The notes: a model not told the origin generated them from the sequence alone. A stretch of 14,064 bases of DNA from Methanofollis sp. (GCA_028696365.1 JAQVHG010000027.1:1-14064), one strand, 5' to 3'. Counted from the first letter of the stretch, positions 1-7,073 are shown. A program made the numbers and translations.

Positions 1-92
1 GGGGTCTGGGGGCAGAGCCCCCAGCACGGAGATGTGGGAAGGAGGGTGACACACCTTCTCCCCACACAGTATATGAGAGTTTCTACAAAACC
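1..92 (+). repeat. G-rich palindromic repeat, right part of a copy cut by the window edge
   Basis: Positions 6-13 (CTGGGGGC) and 17-24 (GCCCCCAG) form a perfect 8-bp stem around the loop AGA. The same hairpin with a compensated base pair (CCGGGGGC-AGA-GCCCCCGG) occurs at 6677-6695, and a decayed form at 7420-7438. The flank at 45-92 (GGGTGACACACC ... then GTTTCTACAAAACC) matches the flank of the copy at 7457-7506. This is therefore one extended dispersed unit, not a chance hairpin. The left half of the unit would lie upstream of the window. Confidence 0.7.
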
Positions 93-472
93 TCCCCTTC
101 ATATTTTTCCATTGTGTCTTCCAGGTTCTATCTTTCTCCCTGGGGTGCAACCCATCGGTGCGAGACGAAGGAATAGATTCTGTGATAACGATGAAGAGAA
201 AGCAGGGAAGGCAGGGAGATGATCCTGACGAGGGCTTTGCCATCCACGACCAATCGTGTGGCGGGTGTAAGCGAAGTAAACATGAGAAGATATCTGATCA
301 TCGAGGGTCCGGGGGTGTGACCCCCCAGCGCGAAAGAGCAGAAAAAATTTGTTCACCCTTTTACTGGATCACCTTTTCTGATCGTCATGCCTTCATCACT
401 CTCGCACCGCGGGCACGAGGGAAGACGCGGGACCTCCCTCATATTATGGAGGCCTGAAGCGTCACCCGGATG
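93..472. other. Gene-free stretch with a second, diverged palindrome
   Basis: No reading frame here has a ribosome binding site or protein-like composition. At 305-330 a diverged copy of the G-rich palindrome is visible: GGGTCCGGGGG, a short loop, then CCCCCCAGCG, with one mismatch in the stem. A small hairpin, CCTCC (433-437) with GGAGG (448-452), lies just past the end of the minus-strand operon. Nothing else is recognisable. Confidence 0.5.
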
Positions 473-479
473 AAAAAAG
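473..479 (-). terminator. U-tract terminator of the secreted-protein operon
   Basis: Read on the minus strand, a run of six T residues follows within two bases of the TAA stop (480-482) of the last operon gene. A U-tract directly after the stop is a typical archaeal intrinsic terminator. No strong hairpin precedes it. The assignment rests on the T-run and on the gene-free stretch beyond it. Confidence 0.4.
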
Positions 480-1886
480 TTAGGATGCCGCCTTAACCAT
501 CGGCACCTCCCCCCTGAACTCAGGTGCGGCGGCGACATACCTGACAAAAGGCGTCGTCGTGGTCTCGTCCACCACCTCGCCTGTGAAGATATACACTGGC
601 ACCAGGTAGGCCGGATCCTCCATGGCCTGCGCCTCGTAGTAGCCCAGATCGATCCCGGTGACCTCCGCGGTCTGGGGAATCATGGGATCATTCGGAACCC
701 CGAGGGCCTTCACCTCCTCGAACGCCTTTTCAGGCGTGATGACCGCGACCTCCCTCTCCTCGACGCAGTCGCGCCAGAGTTTGTAGACCCCGATGACGTC
801 CCCGCCGCCGCCGACATCGACGGTCAACTCAGACCCGGCAACCTCCCGCCCCCCGACCTCGCGGCAGAACGAGACCTGGATCGACTCATAGGAGACATCG
901 ACGACCTCACCGTCCTCGTATTGAGCGATCTGCGCATGTTCGGTGTCGCACGGGACCGCATCCGCGGGCATCAACCCCTTCTCCTCCAGATACGCCGTTG
1001 CGATCTCGATTGCCTCCTCATCTGAGGGGAGGTGTTCTGGCAAGTCCCTGGGATTTGGCATATTCCAGCGCGAGAGGTCGAGGAAGGCGATCCGGCCGGA
1101 CTGTATATTGACTTCAAGGGAATATGGTTCATCAGAGAGGAACATCTCGTCATATGCCTCCTGCACCGTCCCCTCAAGCCCCAGCGTCTCTGCCATCGAT
1201 GAAAACATCTCTTTCGTCACCTCAGGCGTCTCCAACCGGTAGAGAGGGACCGTCTCAGGCATCGACGGGAAGTCGACCTGGGCAAAGGTGAGGTTGGCCG
1301 GAGAGGTTGAGACCTTCTCACCGCTCCGTCCCTCCTCGACGAGGACTTGTGTGGCTAGGGCCGTGAGCTTCGAGCGATCGCGTGATGTCCCCCAGACACT
1401 CACACCGCCTCGCTCAGGAGTGAAGATTGTCCTTTCCATCTCCTCATCATCCAAGAAAAACACTGCTCCATCTATGGTGATCTCCTCCGGTGATCCGTCG
1501 ACGATGTAACTTGTCACAAAGTGTGTGGGTTCTAAGAAGTGTATCGCTACAAAGGTGCCGTTGCGCTTCATGGCATCTAAATCATCTTGAGATGGAGCCC
1601 ACTTTACCCGAGCACTGATACTCCGGATCTGCTCCTGGCACTCCGCTTCGATGGCTGGGTATCTCTGGTCTTCAGGATAGAGGATGACCCTCCGGCCATC
1701 GATGGTGCGGATCTCGATATATGATGTGTCCGGGCGTATGGTCTCCTCCACCGTCGGCAGGGGAGTTTCGTTCACCTGCTGCGGGGGAGTCGCATCAGGG
1801 GAGAGATCTGAAACCATGAATATAACGACAACGGCCAGCACGACCACAATAACAGAGGCAACAATATAATAGTGAATGTTTTTCAT
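480..1886 (-). CDS. Membrane-anchored exported protein, long paralogue with an extra N-terminal domain (PepSY/propeptide-like C-terminal part)
   Basis: This is a 468-residue protein of no named family that I can assign. Residues 6-26 form one hydrophobic segment, a signal anchor without a lipobox, so the rest should lie outside the cell membrane. Residues about 198-468 align without major gaps to residues 58-325 of the next gene upstream in the operon. Shared blocks include YDEMFLSD-PYSLEVN (245-260), LPSDEEA-EIAT-YL (286-300), GSEL-V--GGGGD (351-363), VYKLWRD (367-373) and GYYEAQAMEDPAY (415-427). The pattern of a sequence rich in G-x-x-V-x-G-S-E-L followed by an ITPE-A helix recalls PepSY/FTP propeptide domains; this is a resemblance by eye only. 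Residues about 50-195 are an additional alpha/beta domain absent from the paralogue and not recognised. The start at 1886 is chosen because AGGTGA (minus strand, 1891-1900) lies four bases upstream; the longer frame would need a TTG start without such a site. It is visibly more GC-rich than its two operon partners. Confidence 0.8.
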   Translation of the reverse strand: MKNIHYYIVASVIVVVLAVVVIFMVSDLSPDATPPQQVNETPLPTVEETIRPDTSYIEIRTIDGRRVILYPEDQRYPAIEAECQEQIRSISARVKWAPSQDDLDAMKRNGTFVAIHFLEPTHFVTSYIVDGSPEEITIDGAVFFLDDEEMERTIFTPERGGVSVWGTSRDRSKLTALATQVLVEEGRSGEKVSTSPANLTFAQVDFPSMPETVPLYRLETPEVTKEMFSSMAETLGLEGTVQEAYDEMFLSDEPYSLEVNIQSGRIAFLDLSRWNMPNPRDLPEHLPSDEEAIEIATAYLEEKGLMPADAVPCDTEHAQIAQYEDGEVVDVSYESIQVSFCREVGGREVAGSELTVDVGGGGDVIGVYKLWRDCVEEREVAVITPEKAFEEVKALGVPNDPMIPQTAEVTGIDLGYYEAQAMEDPAYLVPVYIFTGEVVDETTTTPFVRYVAAAPEFRGEVPMVKAAS

Positions 1887-1890
1887 CAGT

Positions 1891-1900
1891 TCACCTCTCA
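1891..1900 (-). promoter_or_regulatory. Shine-Dalgarno site that fixes the start of the long paralogue
   Basis: The minus strand reads TGAGAGGTGA, four bases before ATG 1886-1884. It matches the archaeal anti-SD sequence and excludes the upstream TTG at 1901 as the start. Confidence 0.7.
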
Positions 1901-1919
1901 AAAATAGAAAAAAAGATAA
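1901..1919 (-). terminator. T-rich spacer between the two paralogues, possible partial terminator
   Basis: In the 38-nt gap after the stop of the short paralogue, the minus strand reads a run of seven T, then CTA, then five T. U-tracts of this kind terminate archaeal RNA polymerase. Here the next gene has its own SD but no visible TATA box, so read-through with reduced expression of the distal gene is the likeliest effect. Confidence 0.35.
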
Positions 1920-1924
1920 AGGGA

Positions 1925-2902
1925 TTACTTGACCCTTGGGATGTCCTCCTCGAACTCAGGGGATGCAGGTACAAAGTTGACAAAGGGTGTCTTTGTCTTC
2001 TCGTCCATGATGCTGCCCTTGAAGATGTAGATCGGTACAAAGTAGGCAGGGTCTTCCATTGCCTGTGCTTCATAGTAGCCAAGCTCGATTTCGGTGATCT
2101 CCACCGTCTGTCTGCTCTTTGTATCGGCAAAGATACCAACAGATTTCATCTCTTCAAGTGCCGCTTCCGGCGTTATGATCGAACATTCTTCCCCAGGGGT
2201 GTAGTCTCTCCAGAGTTTGTATACATTGAGGATATCCCCCCCACCGCCAATTTCAACCATCAACTCGGAACCGATGACCGGAAGACCGCCGATTGTGCGG
2301 CCGTATGAGACCTGGATCGCTTCATAGCCAATATCAATCACTTTGCCCTCTTTGGTTGTAATGGCCTGTGGATGCTGGACATCCAACAACACTGCATCAT
2401 GAGGCATCAAATCCTTTTCTTTCAGATACTTTGTTGCAATCTCGACCGCTTCCTCATCTGAGGGGAGGTTTTCGGGTAGATCTTTGTCATTTGGGATCGC
2501 CCACCGAGGGATGTCGATTAGAGCGATACGCCCAGACCGTGTATTGACTTCCAGCGAATATGGCCCATCAGAGAGGAACATCTCGTCATATGCCACACGT
2601 ACCTTTCCCTTGAGATCCATCGCTCCCGCTATCGACGAAACGAGTTCAGATGTGACCGTTGGTTTTACGACTTTGTAGAGAGTGACTTGTTCTGGAGTTG
2701 AGGGGATGGGTGCAGAGACAACGTATGTAAGGTTTGCATTATTTGTTGATTTTACAGAGGATAGTGGGTCTGAATGGTTTTCCGGGGCAATGTCACTGAG
2801 AGACTCCATCTCCTCGTCAAGCAGCATGGAGGTACCGATCGTACAGATGAACCCGACCAATACCAGAACGCCAATACCGATTCCTATGAATTTCATCTTC
2901 AT
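1925..2902 (-). CDS. Membrane-anchored exported protein, short paralogue (PepSY/propeptide-like)
   Basis: This 325-residue protein has a hydrophobic anchor at residues 5-25 followed by an acidic linker (28-55); the rest is predicted extracytoplasmic. Its body from residue 58 onward aligns block by block with the C-terminal 270 residues of the downstream gene, so the two are tandem paralogues. Key blocks are SLEVNTRSGRIALID (116-130), LPSDEEAVEIATKYL (146-160), VSYGRTIGGLPVIGSEL (198-214), GGGGD (219-223), KLWRD (229-233) and GYYEAQAMEDPAY (275-287). The central GLPVIGSEL segment and the ITPEAALEEM helix (243-252) resemble PepSY/FTP propeptide folds that shield secreted peptidases; this is a resemblance by eye, and no residue proves it. 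The start is supported by GAGGAGGT (minus strand, 2909-2916) six bases upstream, which overlaps the stop of the preceding gene. The two genes should therefore be translationally linked. Confidence 0.82.
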   Translation of the reverse strand: MKMKFIGIGIGVLVLVGFICTIGTSMLLDEEMESLSDIAPENHSDPLSSVKSTNNANLTYVVSAPIPSTPEQVTLYKVVKPTVTSELVSSIAGAMDLKGKVRVAYDEMFLSDGPYSLEVNTRSGRIALIDIPRWAIPNDKDLPENLPSDEEAVEIATKYLKEKDLMPHDAVLLDVQHPQAITTKEGKVIDIGYEAIQVSYGRTIGGLPVIGSELMVEIGGGGDILNVYKLWRDYTPGEECSIITPEAALEEMKSVGIFADTKSRQTVEITEIELGYYEAQAMEDPAYFVPIYIFKGSIMDEKTKTPFVNFVPASPEFEEDIPRVK

Positions 2903-2914
2903 TTGAATACCTCC

Positions 2915-3661
2915 TCAACACTGGCGTTTTTCGTACTTGAATACCGTGCCAGGGGTTCCCTGGCTTCCGTGCCCATACACATAATCACTCCAGCAACTCT
3001 CTGGAGCAAGGGCTGCTGCGTATGTCGTTGAAGGTTCTGTGTCCTTTGCTGCCATAAACCACGCTGTGATGACTGGTTGTACAGTTCTGGTGCCGTCCAT
3101 ACGGCGTGCAAAGTTAGTTCCTCTATCTGGGACATCATGACAGGCCGTATGGAAACCTGTCATTGAGTGTAGCCCATCAAAGGCGTTTTCCCAGTTTTCG
3201 TGTGTACTCTCTTGTAATACTTGACAGGCATCAAGGGTAATCCAGTCCATCTTTGTATTGCCCCAGAGGGCGTCGTTGTAATGAAGAAGGGTATCATCTC
3301 GGGAAGAGGAGAATGCAATGCCCTCTGGACACCCATGTCCTGAGAAATATGCAAAATGTGCGTTGTCAGCGTAAATGTAGTCTATACCACTTCCGGATTT
3401 GCTGGGATCTTTCCAATGTCTCTCTTCGGCCTGACTGTTACCATAGACATATGTCCCCCACCATGGGGTCTTACTGGTAAGTTGGTTGTAAAATCCACGT
3501 GCATTTTCGTCGTTATATTTTAACTGATCTGGATAGGCATAGTTGTTCACCCATTCTGCGAAACAGTAGTAGTCTGTTGCGCTTGCGGGCACTGTCACTG
3601 TGCCCAGCAGCAACGCCGCAAAAAGCACGGATATGGCCCACATTTTTATTTTTTCTTTCAT
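2915..3661 (-). CDS. Secreted caspase-fold (DUF6345-like, clan CD-type) protein
   Basis: This is a 248-residue exported protein. Residues 1-28 form a classical signal peptide: K-rich start, hydrophobic core ISVLFAALLLG, and cleavage after A-S-A at 26-28. The mature part has the two signature motifs of clan CD cysteine peptidases (caspase/gingipain type): a hydrophobic strand followed by SGHG (H109, G110), and another hydrophobic strand followed by DAC (C146), within AHFAYFSGHG and WITLDACQ. Spacing and order fit a His-Cys dyad. A further GFHTACHDV segment (169-177) is typical of what I recall as DUF6345 proteins, found in methanogens and bacteria with unknown function. Peptidase activity is inferred, not shown. 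It is first in the operon with two membrane-anchored paralogues, 12 nt ahead of the next start. The ATG at 3661 is chosen over an upstream ATG because AAAGGTGG lies six bases before it and because the signal peptide starts there. Confidence 0.85.
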   Translation of the reverse strand: MKEKIKMWAISVLFAALLLGTVTVPASATDYYCFAEWVNNYAYPDQLKYNDENARGFYNQLTSKTPWWGTYVYGNSQAEERHWKDPSKSGSGIDYIYADNAHFAYFSGHGCPEGIAFSSSRDDTLLHYNDALWGNTKMDWITLDACQVLQESTHENWENAFDGLHSMTGFHTACHDVPDRGTNFARRMDGTRTVQPVITAWFMAAKDTEPSTTYAAALAPESCWSDYVYGHGSQGTPGTVFKYEKRQC

Positions 3662-3701
3662 GTTTTTCCACCTTTGACTCTCACCCAGAGGCACAAACCA
3701 T

Positions 3702-3714
3702 ACCCTTATAAGTA
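3702..3714 (-). promoter_or_regulatory. TATA box of the secreted-protein operon
   Basis: The minus strand reads TACTTATAAGGGT, with the A/T core about 45 nt upstream of the start codon. A start of transcription about 25 nt downstream would leave a leader of roughly 20 nt containing the SD site. The three genes that follow have gaps of only 12 and 38 nt and no other obvious box. Confidence 0.45.
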
Positions 3715-3749
3715 GCAAGAAGAAGCACAGTGTCATGCCTCATGGCATT

Positions 3750-3791
3750 GCGGGGTTCCGTCAGTGTCCAGTCAATATGGCAGAGCCCCGC
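3750..3791. repeat. Diverged copy of the G-rich palindrome
   Basis: GCGGGG (3750-3755) and CCCCGC (3786-3791) are complementary arms. The inner sequences GGGGTTCCG and GGCAGAGCCCC match the GGGGTCCGG ... GGCAGAGCCCC arrangement of the better copies, with about 30 nt of unrelated loop. It lies upstream of the operon on the minus strand. Confidence 0.45.
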
Positions 3792-3793
3792 GA

Positions 3794-3812
3794 GGAGATC
3801 TTTTCGATCTCC
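3794..3812. repeat. Perfect 7-bp hairpin with GATC core
   Basis: GGAGATC (3794-3800), loop TTTTC, GATCTCC (3806-3812). It has the same design as the GAAGATC-N3-GATCTTC hairpins of the 6.2-7.6 kb region but with a changed, still paired, second position. No T-run follows on either strand, so it is not an obvious terminator. Confidence 0.5.
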
Positions 3813-3834
3813 ACGCCGTGAGATATCTTTTTAG

Positions 3835-3844
3835 TTTTATATAT
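3835..3844. promoter_or_regulatory. TATA-like box with no assigned gene
   Basis: TTTTATATAT contains TTTATATA, the archaeal box A consensus, on the plus strand. The minus strand ATATATAAAA is almost as good. On the plus strand it would give a leader of about 550 nt before the acyl-CoA synthetase; on the minus strand, a leader of about 150 nt before the DUF6345-like gene that includes both palindromes at 3750-3812. Neither is proven. Confidence 0.3.
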
Positions 3845-4380
3845 GCGTTGTGAGCTCATCCTCTACACATCTGATCCCGCTCATGGAATCTTGTACCTCT
3901 AGGGAATTACATCTCCAACAAAAATGCACACTATTTTATTATTTGGCATTCCATCGAATTTACGGAGAGATTTGCCGTCCGCGCTCCACGCTTCACCACG
4001 GCCTTCTCAGGGTGATGCGCTCGATCACGTCGCTGCAGATCCCAGAGGAACTCTATTTTGGATTTATAGAATTCAGCATGAACCTGTGGCTCAAGCATAC
4101 GCGACGAAAATTTCTCATCATTTGATCGCGTTCTTTTCAAGACTGAAGAACCGGTGGGGATCGTGTTCCATCGCCACCCCCGCCTATCCTCGTCAAGGGG
4201 GACCGGGGGGCACCCACCCCCCGGCAGAGAGACACCACGAGAGTTTGAAGGAGTTCTCTGAGGAAATTCTCATCACCACCCCTCCCCACCCGGTTTTTTT
4301 CCAGGGAAACAAGCGTCAGCACGTGATCAGAAGGGCACTCTGGCAGATCTACGAGAATTTCTCCAGACCCCAAAAATCGC
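3845..4380. other. Gene-free stretch upstream of the acyl-CoA synthetase
   Basis: The open frames here lack SD sites, and their composition changes abruptly where the G-rich palindrome (4197-4224) is crossed, so none is called as a gene. Apart from that palindrome, the only structure seen is short A/T-rich GAATTTCTC-type sequence, which also turns up in the 6.5 and 7.3 kb intergenic DNA. Confidence 0.45.
4197..4224. repeat. G-rich palindrome, intact stem
   Basis: CCGGGGGG (4203-4210) pairs perfectly over 8 bp with CCCCCCGG (4217-4224) around a six-base loop. It is preceded by GGGGGA in the place where other copies have GGGGGT. It belongs to the same family as the copies at 1-25, 305-330, 6567-6593, 6671-6695 and 7414-7438. 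Confidence 0.6.
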
Positions 4381-4390
4381 ATACTATATC
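4381..4390 (+). promoter_or_regulatory. TATA box of the acyl-CoA synthetase gene
   Basis: ATACTATATC is centred about 32 nt before the ATG at 4418. With the usual archaeal spacing, transcription would begin only a few bases before the start codon. This agrees with the absence of an SD sequence there. Confidence 0.5.
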
Positions 4391-4417
4391 AACCGTTCCT
4401 CCCAATGGTATAGCGTT

Positions 4418-6091
4418 ATGCACGACGCCGAGCATACCTACCAAACCTACGAGGACGTCTATGCCTCCTATCATCAGGAGGTGCCGGAGTACTTCAACTT
4501 CGGCTTTGACGTCGTCGACATGTGGGCAGAGAAAGACCGCAACAGACTTGCGATGATCTGGACCGACCAGGAAGGGCATGAGAAGTACTACACCTTCCGC
4601 CACCTGATGAACCTCTCGAACCAGGCGGCTAACATGCTCCTCAAGTACGGTATTAACAAGGGCGACCGGGTCATCCTCATGCTCCACCGCGTTCCAGAGT
4701 GGTGGATCTTCGCGATTGCGGCCATTAAGCTCGGCGCCGTATTTTGCCCCTGTCCGACGATGCTGACCCCAAAGGACCTGGAGTACCGCGTCAATGCCGG
4801 CAAGTTCAAGATGGTCATCACCGACACCGAGAACGCATGGAAGGTCGAGGAGATCTGTGCCAAGTGCCCCTCGCTCGTCTCCCGCTTCCTGGTGGACGGG
4901 GAGATGGCAGGCTGGATCAGCTACCCCATCGAACTCACCTATCCGGCCCCGGCCTCGACCACCCTCGTCCAGCTCCCTGGCATGAAGAGGACCAGGTCGA
5001 CCGACCCGATGCTCATCTTCTTCACCTCTGGGACGACCGGCGAGCCGAAGATGGTGCTGCACAACCAGGCCTACCCGATCGGCCACATCATCACCGGGAA
5101 GTTCTGGCTCGATATCAAGCCAAACGACCTCCACTTCACCCTCGCCGACACCGGGTGGGGCAAGTGCGCCTGGGGCAAGTTCTTCGGGCCTTGGATGCAG
5201 GGGGCCTGCACCCTCATCTTCGACATCCGCGGCAAGTTCAAGGCGACCGAACTCCTGCCGGTCCTTGAGAGATATGAGGTGACCAGTTTCTGCGCCCCGC
5301 CGACGGTCTACCGGATGCTCATCCTCGCCGACCTCGAAAAGTTCGACCTCTCGCAGCTCCACCACTGCGCCAGCGCCGGCGAGCCCCTCAATCCTGAGGT
5401 GATCAGGGCATGGAAGAAGGGGACAGGGCAGACGATCTACGAGGGTTACGGCCAGACCGAGACGGTGCTCTGTATCGGGACGTTCCCTGGCATGGAGCCG
5501 AAGTTCGGGTCGATGGGCAGGCCTTCGCCAGGGTGGCAGGTCGAACTCCATGACGACGAGGGCACCCCTGTCCCTGTTGGCGAGGAGGGGCGGATCGCGA
5601 TCAAGGCCGACCCCAGGCCTCCCGGCATGTTCATGGAATACCTCGCAAACCCGACCGCGAATGAGGAGTCGTTCCAGGACGGGTGGTATTACAGCGGGGA
5701 CAAGGCCTACATGGACGAGGACGGCTACTTCTGGTTTGTGGGCCGCAACGACGACGTGATCAAGAGTTCAGGCTACCGTATTGGTCCTTTCGAGGTCGAG
5801 TCGGCACTCATGGAGCACCCCTCGGTGCAGGAATGTGCAGTGGTGGGATCGCCCGATATAATCCGGGGGATGATCGTCAAGGCGTTTGTCGTCCTGGCGC
5901 CTGGCTTCGAGCCCTCGGACGCCCTTATCAAGGAACTCCAGAAGTTCGTGAAGCGGACGACCGCCCCATACAAATACCCGCGTGCGATCGAGTTCGTCGA
6001 GGACCTCCCAAAGACCATCTCTGGCAAGATCAAACGCAATGTCCTGCGCGACCTCGAACTGAAACGGCACAATAATCACGGCGACGACTAA
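4418..6091 (+). CDS. AMP-forming acyl-CoA synthetase, medium-chain (MACS) type
   Basis: This is a cytosolic enzyme that activates a carboxylic acid with ATP and CoA to acyl-CoA, AMP and pyrophosphate. All ANL-superfamily core motifs are present in the 557 residues: the phosphate loop FFTSGTTGEPK (201-211), DTGWGK (244-249), YGQTE (344-348), YYSGD (424-428), GRNDDVIKSSGYRIGPFEVE (442-461, the hinge) and the catalytic lysine K537 in PKTISGKIK. Length, the N-terminal FNFGFDVVD segment and DTGWGK fit the MACS branch, which in methanogens includes an enzyme acting on short and branched acids such as 2-methylbutyrate. Acetate and propionate remain possible, so the substrate is not assigned. There is no SD upstream; a near-leaderless transcript is likely. 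It stands alone, with a terminator after it. The last five codons (NHGDD) and the stop are the first unit of a 16-bp tandem repeat. Confidence 0.9.
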   Translation: MHDAEHTYQTYEDVYASYHQEVPEYFNFGFDVVDMWAEKDRNRLAMIWTDQEGHEKYYTFRHLMNLSNQAANMLLKYGINKGDRVILMLHRVPEWWIFAIAAIKLGAVFCPCPTMLTPKDLEYRVNAGKFKMVITDTENAWKVEEICAKCPSLVSRFLVDGEMAGWISYPIELTYPAPASTTLVQLPGMKRTRSTDPMLIFFTSGTTGEPKMVLHNQAYPIGHIITGKFWLDIKPNDLHFTLADTGWGKCAWGKFFGPWMQGACTLIFDIRGKFKATELLPVLERYEVTSFCAPPTVYRMLILADLEKFDLSQLHHCASAGEPLNPEVIRAWKKGTGQTIYEGYGQTETVLCIGTFPGMEPKFGSMGRPSPGWQVELHDDEGTPVPVGEEGRIAIKADPRPPGMFMEYLANPTANEESFQDGWYYSGDKAYMDEDGYFWFVGRNDDVIKSSGYRIGPFEVESALMEHPSVQECAVVGSPDIIRGMIVKAFVVLAPGFEPSDALIKELQKFVKRTTAPYKYPRAIEFVEDLPKTISGKIKRNVLRDLELKRHNNHGDD

Positions 6092-6121
6092 TCACGGCGA
6101 CGACTAATCACGGCGACGACT
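6074..6121 (+). repeat. Three perfect 16-bp tandem repeats across the stop codon
   Basis: AATCACGGCGACGACT is repeated at 6074-6089, 6090-6105 and 6106-6121 without a mismatch. Unit 1 supplies the last codons of the acyl-CoA synthetase, and the junction with unit 2 supplies its TAA. Because every junction recreates TAA in the reading frame of unit 1, gain or loss of a unit would not alter the protein. Confidence 0.9.
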
Positions 6122-6137
6122 AAGTGAGAATACATGT

Positions 6138-6178
6138 GGGGGCGGTGACTCCGCCCTTTGAGTTTTCTTTTTTTTTTG
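6138..6178 (+). terminator. Hairpin plus T-tract terminator
   Basis: GGGCGG (6140-6145), loop TGACT and CCGCCC (6151-6156) form a 6-bp all-GC stem. A few bases later come TTTT, C and about ten T (6163-6177). It ends the acyl-CoA synthetase transcription unit. Confidence 0.8.
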
Positions 6179-6258
6179 GCTCTAGAGATGCTTTCACCAA
6201 TTCTTGGTGTGAGCGCGACTCGCCCCGCCTTCCCCTAGTCTCTTGCCTTGGGCTCTTT

Positions 6259-6275
6259 GAAGATCAGAGATCCTC
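6259..6275. repeat. GATC-core hairpin, one mismatch
   Basis: GAAGATC, loop AGA, GATCCTC: six of seven pairs form. It has the same size and core as the perfect hairpins at 7074-7090 and 7550-7568. Confidence 0.4.
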
Positions 6276-6376
6276 TCGAACTCGTTCTCACTCGTTTCCA
6301 CCTGAACATTGGGAGCAAGATCGGGCAAGGAAGGCAGAATCGATGGGTCTTAAAGAGAGATTTGCTGTCCTCTTCA

Positions 6377-6562
6377 TCATTGTCCATTGTGCCTTCCCTG
6401 TCTTGTTGTCGTCCCAGAGGATTGAGCGAGCACGAGTTCGAGAAACACGAAGCGTTTCGAGAACTCTTGGGCATAGATATTGAGCATATCCCAAATCTCT
6501 CTAGGGTTGAAGTTCCCCTCGAACTGAAGTGCTTCCTTCCAGAAATTCTCAACGCTCTCCTC
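6377..6562 (-). pseudogene. Decayed coding fragment, family unknown
   Basis: On the minus strand a 61-codon open stretch ends at TGA 6379-6377. Its first 46 residues look like real protein: it opens EESVENFWKEALQFEG and continues through NPREIWDMLNIYAQEF to FVFLELVLAQ, a mix of amphipathic helix and aromatic residues unlike the surrounding shadow frames. There is no upstream start or SD; upstream the frame runs into the G-rich palindrome, as if the repeat had inserted into or truncated the gene. The only internal ATG would give 36 residues. I do not recognise the family. A remnant of a mobile-element gene is one guess, with no motif to support it. Confidence 0.35.
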
Positions 6563-6566
6563 GACC

Positions 6567-6696
6567 GGGGGGCTTGCCGCCCCCCGGACCCCCCGCCGAT
6601 GAAGATTGGCGGAGGAGTGCGTCCCCTCTTCATGATCTTAACTCTGCCTTCCCCTCCCCATCACCATCCCGGGGGTCCGGGGGCAGAGCCCCCGGC
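6567..6696. repeat. Composite inverted G-rich repeat, copy 1
   Basis: Left arm 6567-6593 and right arm 6671-6695 are inverted copies of each other (right arm GGGGGTCCGGGGGC, AGA, GCCCCCGG; the left arm reads the same on the minus strand with a slightly longer loop). Each arm is itself a hairpin. About 75 bp of interior ends in CTGCCTTCCCCTCCCC (6643-6658) and CACCATCCC (6662-6670). A second unit with the same architecture is at 7303-7440, so this is a short element with palindromic terminal inverted repeats. Confidence 0.7.
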
Positions 6697-6825
6697 GTGG
6701 GCGAGTGGGAAGGCGAAAAATGCATGGGGGCGCGATGAAAAATCTGGGATCTCTTCATTGTCATCCATCGCCCTCAATCGGTGAGGAGGAGGGTCGGAGA
6801 GTTTTGGGATGACCTCATTGGAAGA

Positions 6826-6880
6826 CGGGTACGTCATGCTCACACTCAAAAGAGGTGTGGGCTTAGTTTCTATAGACCCC
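6826..6880 (+). repeat. Partial copy of the repeat flank
   Basis: GGGTACGTCATGCTCACAC, then AAGAGGTGTGGG, then GTTTCTATAGACC parallel the segments GGGTGAGTCACGTCTCACCC, AAGAGGTGGGGG and GTTTCTACAGAGCC at 7457-7505. The similarity is by eye with several differences. Confidence 0.4.
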
Positions 6881-7073
6881 GTATTTATTTGAAATCCCTC
6901 CTGGTCTTCTTATACTCGCTCCAGTTGCACCGCGAAGGTCAGACCCACTGGAGATTGCGATCATTTTGCCGAGAAAATTTCAATTTTGTTGGTGCTCACG
7001 TCTCCTGAACCCTTGGACCGACGGGGATATGGATTTTTATCGTGCACAGAAAATTGAAAATGTTCCCTGTCAG

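Noticed and set aside
3850..4125. A possible 91-codon small gene
   Set aside because: It begins near a TATA-like box but has no SD, a cysteine- and serine-rich unstructured composition and no recognisable motif; evidence is too weak to call.
3924..4556. A 210-codon plus-strand open frame overlapping the start of the acyl-CoA synthetase
   Set aside because: It has no SD, its later part runs through the G-rich palindrome and then as a shifted frame inside the synthetase, and its composition is not protein-like there.
4349..5551. A 400-codon minus-strand open frame
   Set aside because: It lies entirely opposite the well-supported acyl-CoA synthetase and has the Arg/Leu/Val/Asp-rich composition typical of the antisense of GC-rich genes.
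6248..6784. A 178-codon plus-strand open frame in the intergenic region
   Set aside because: It crosses the G-rich repeat element, has no SD and shows low-complexity proline and arginine stretches. The protein-like signal there is on the opposite strand.
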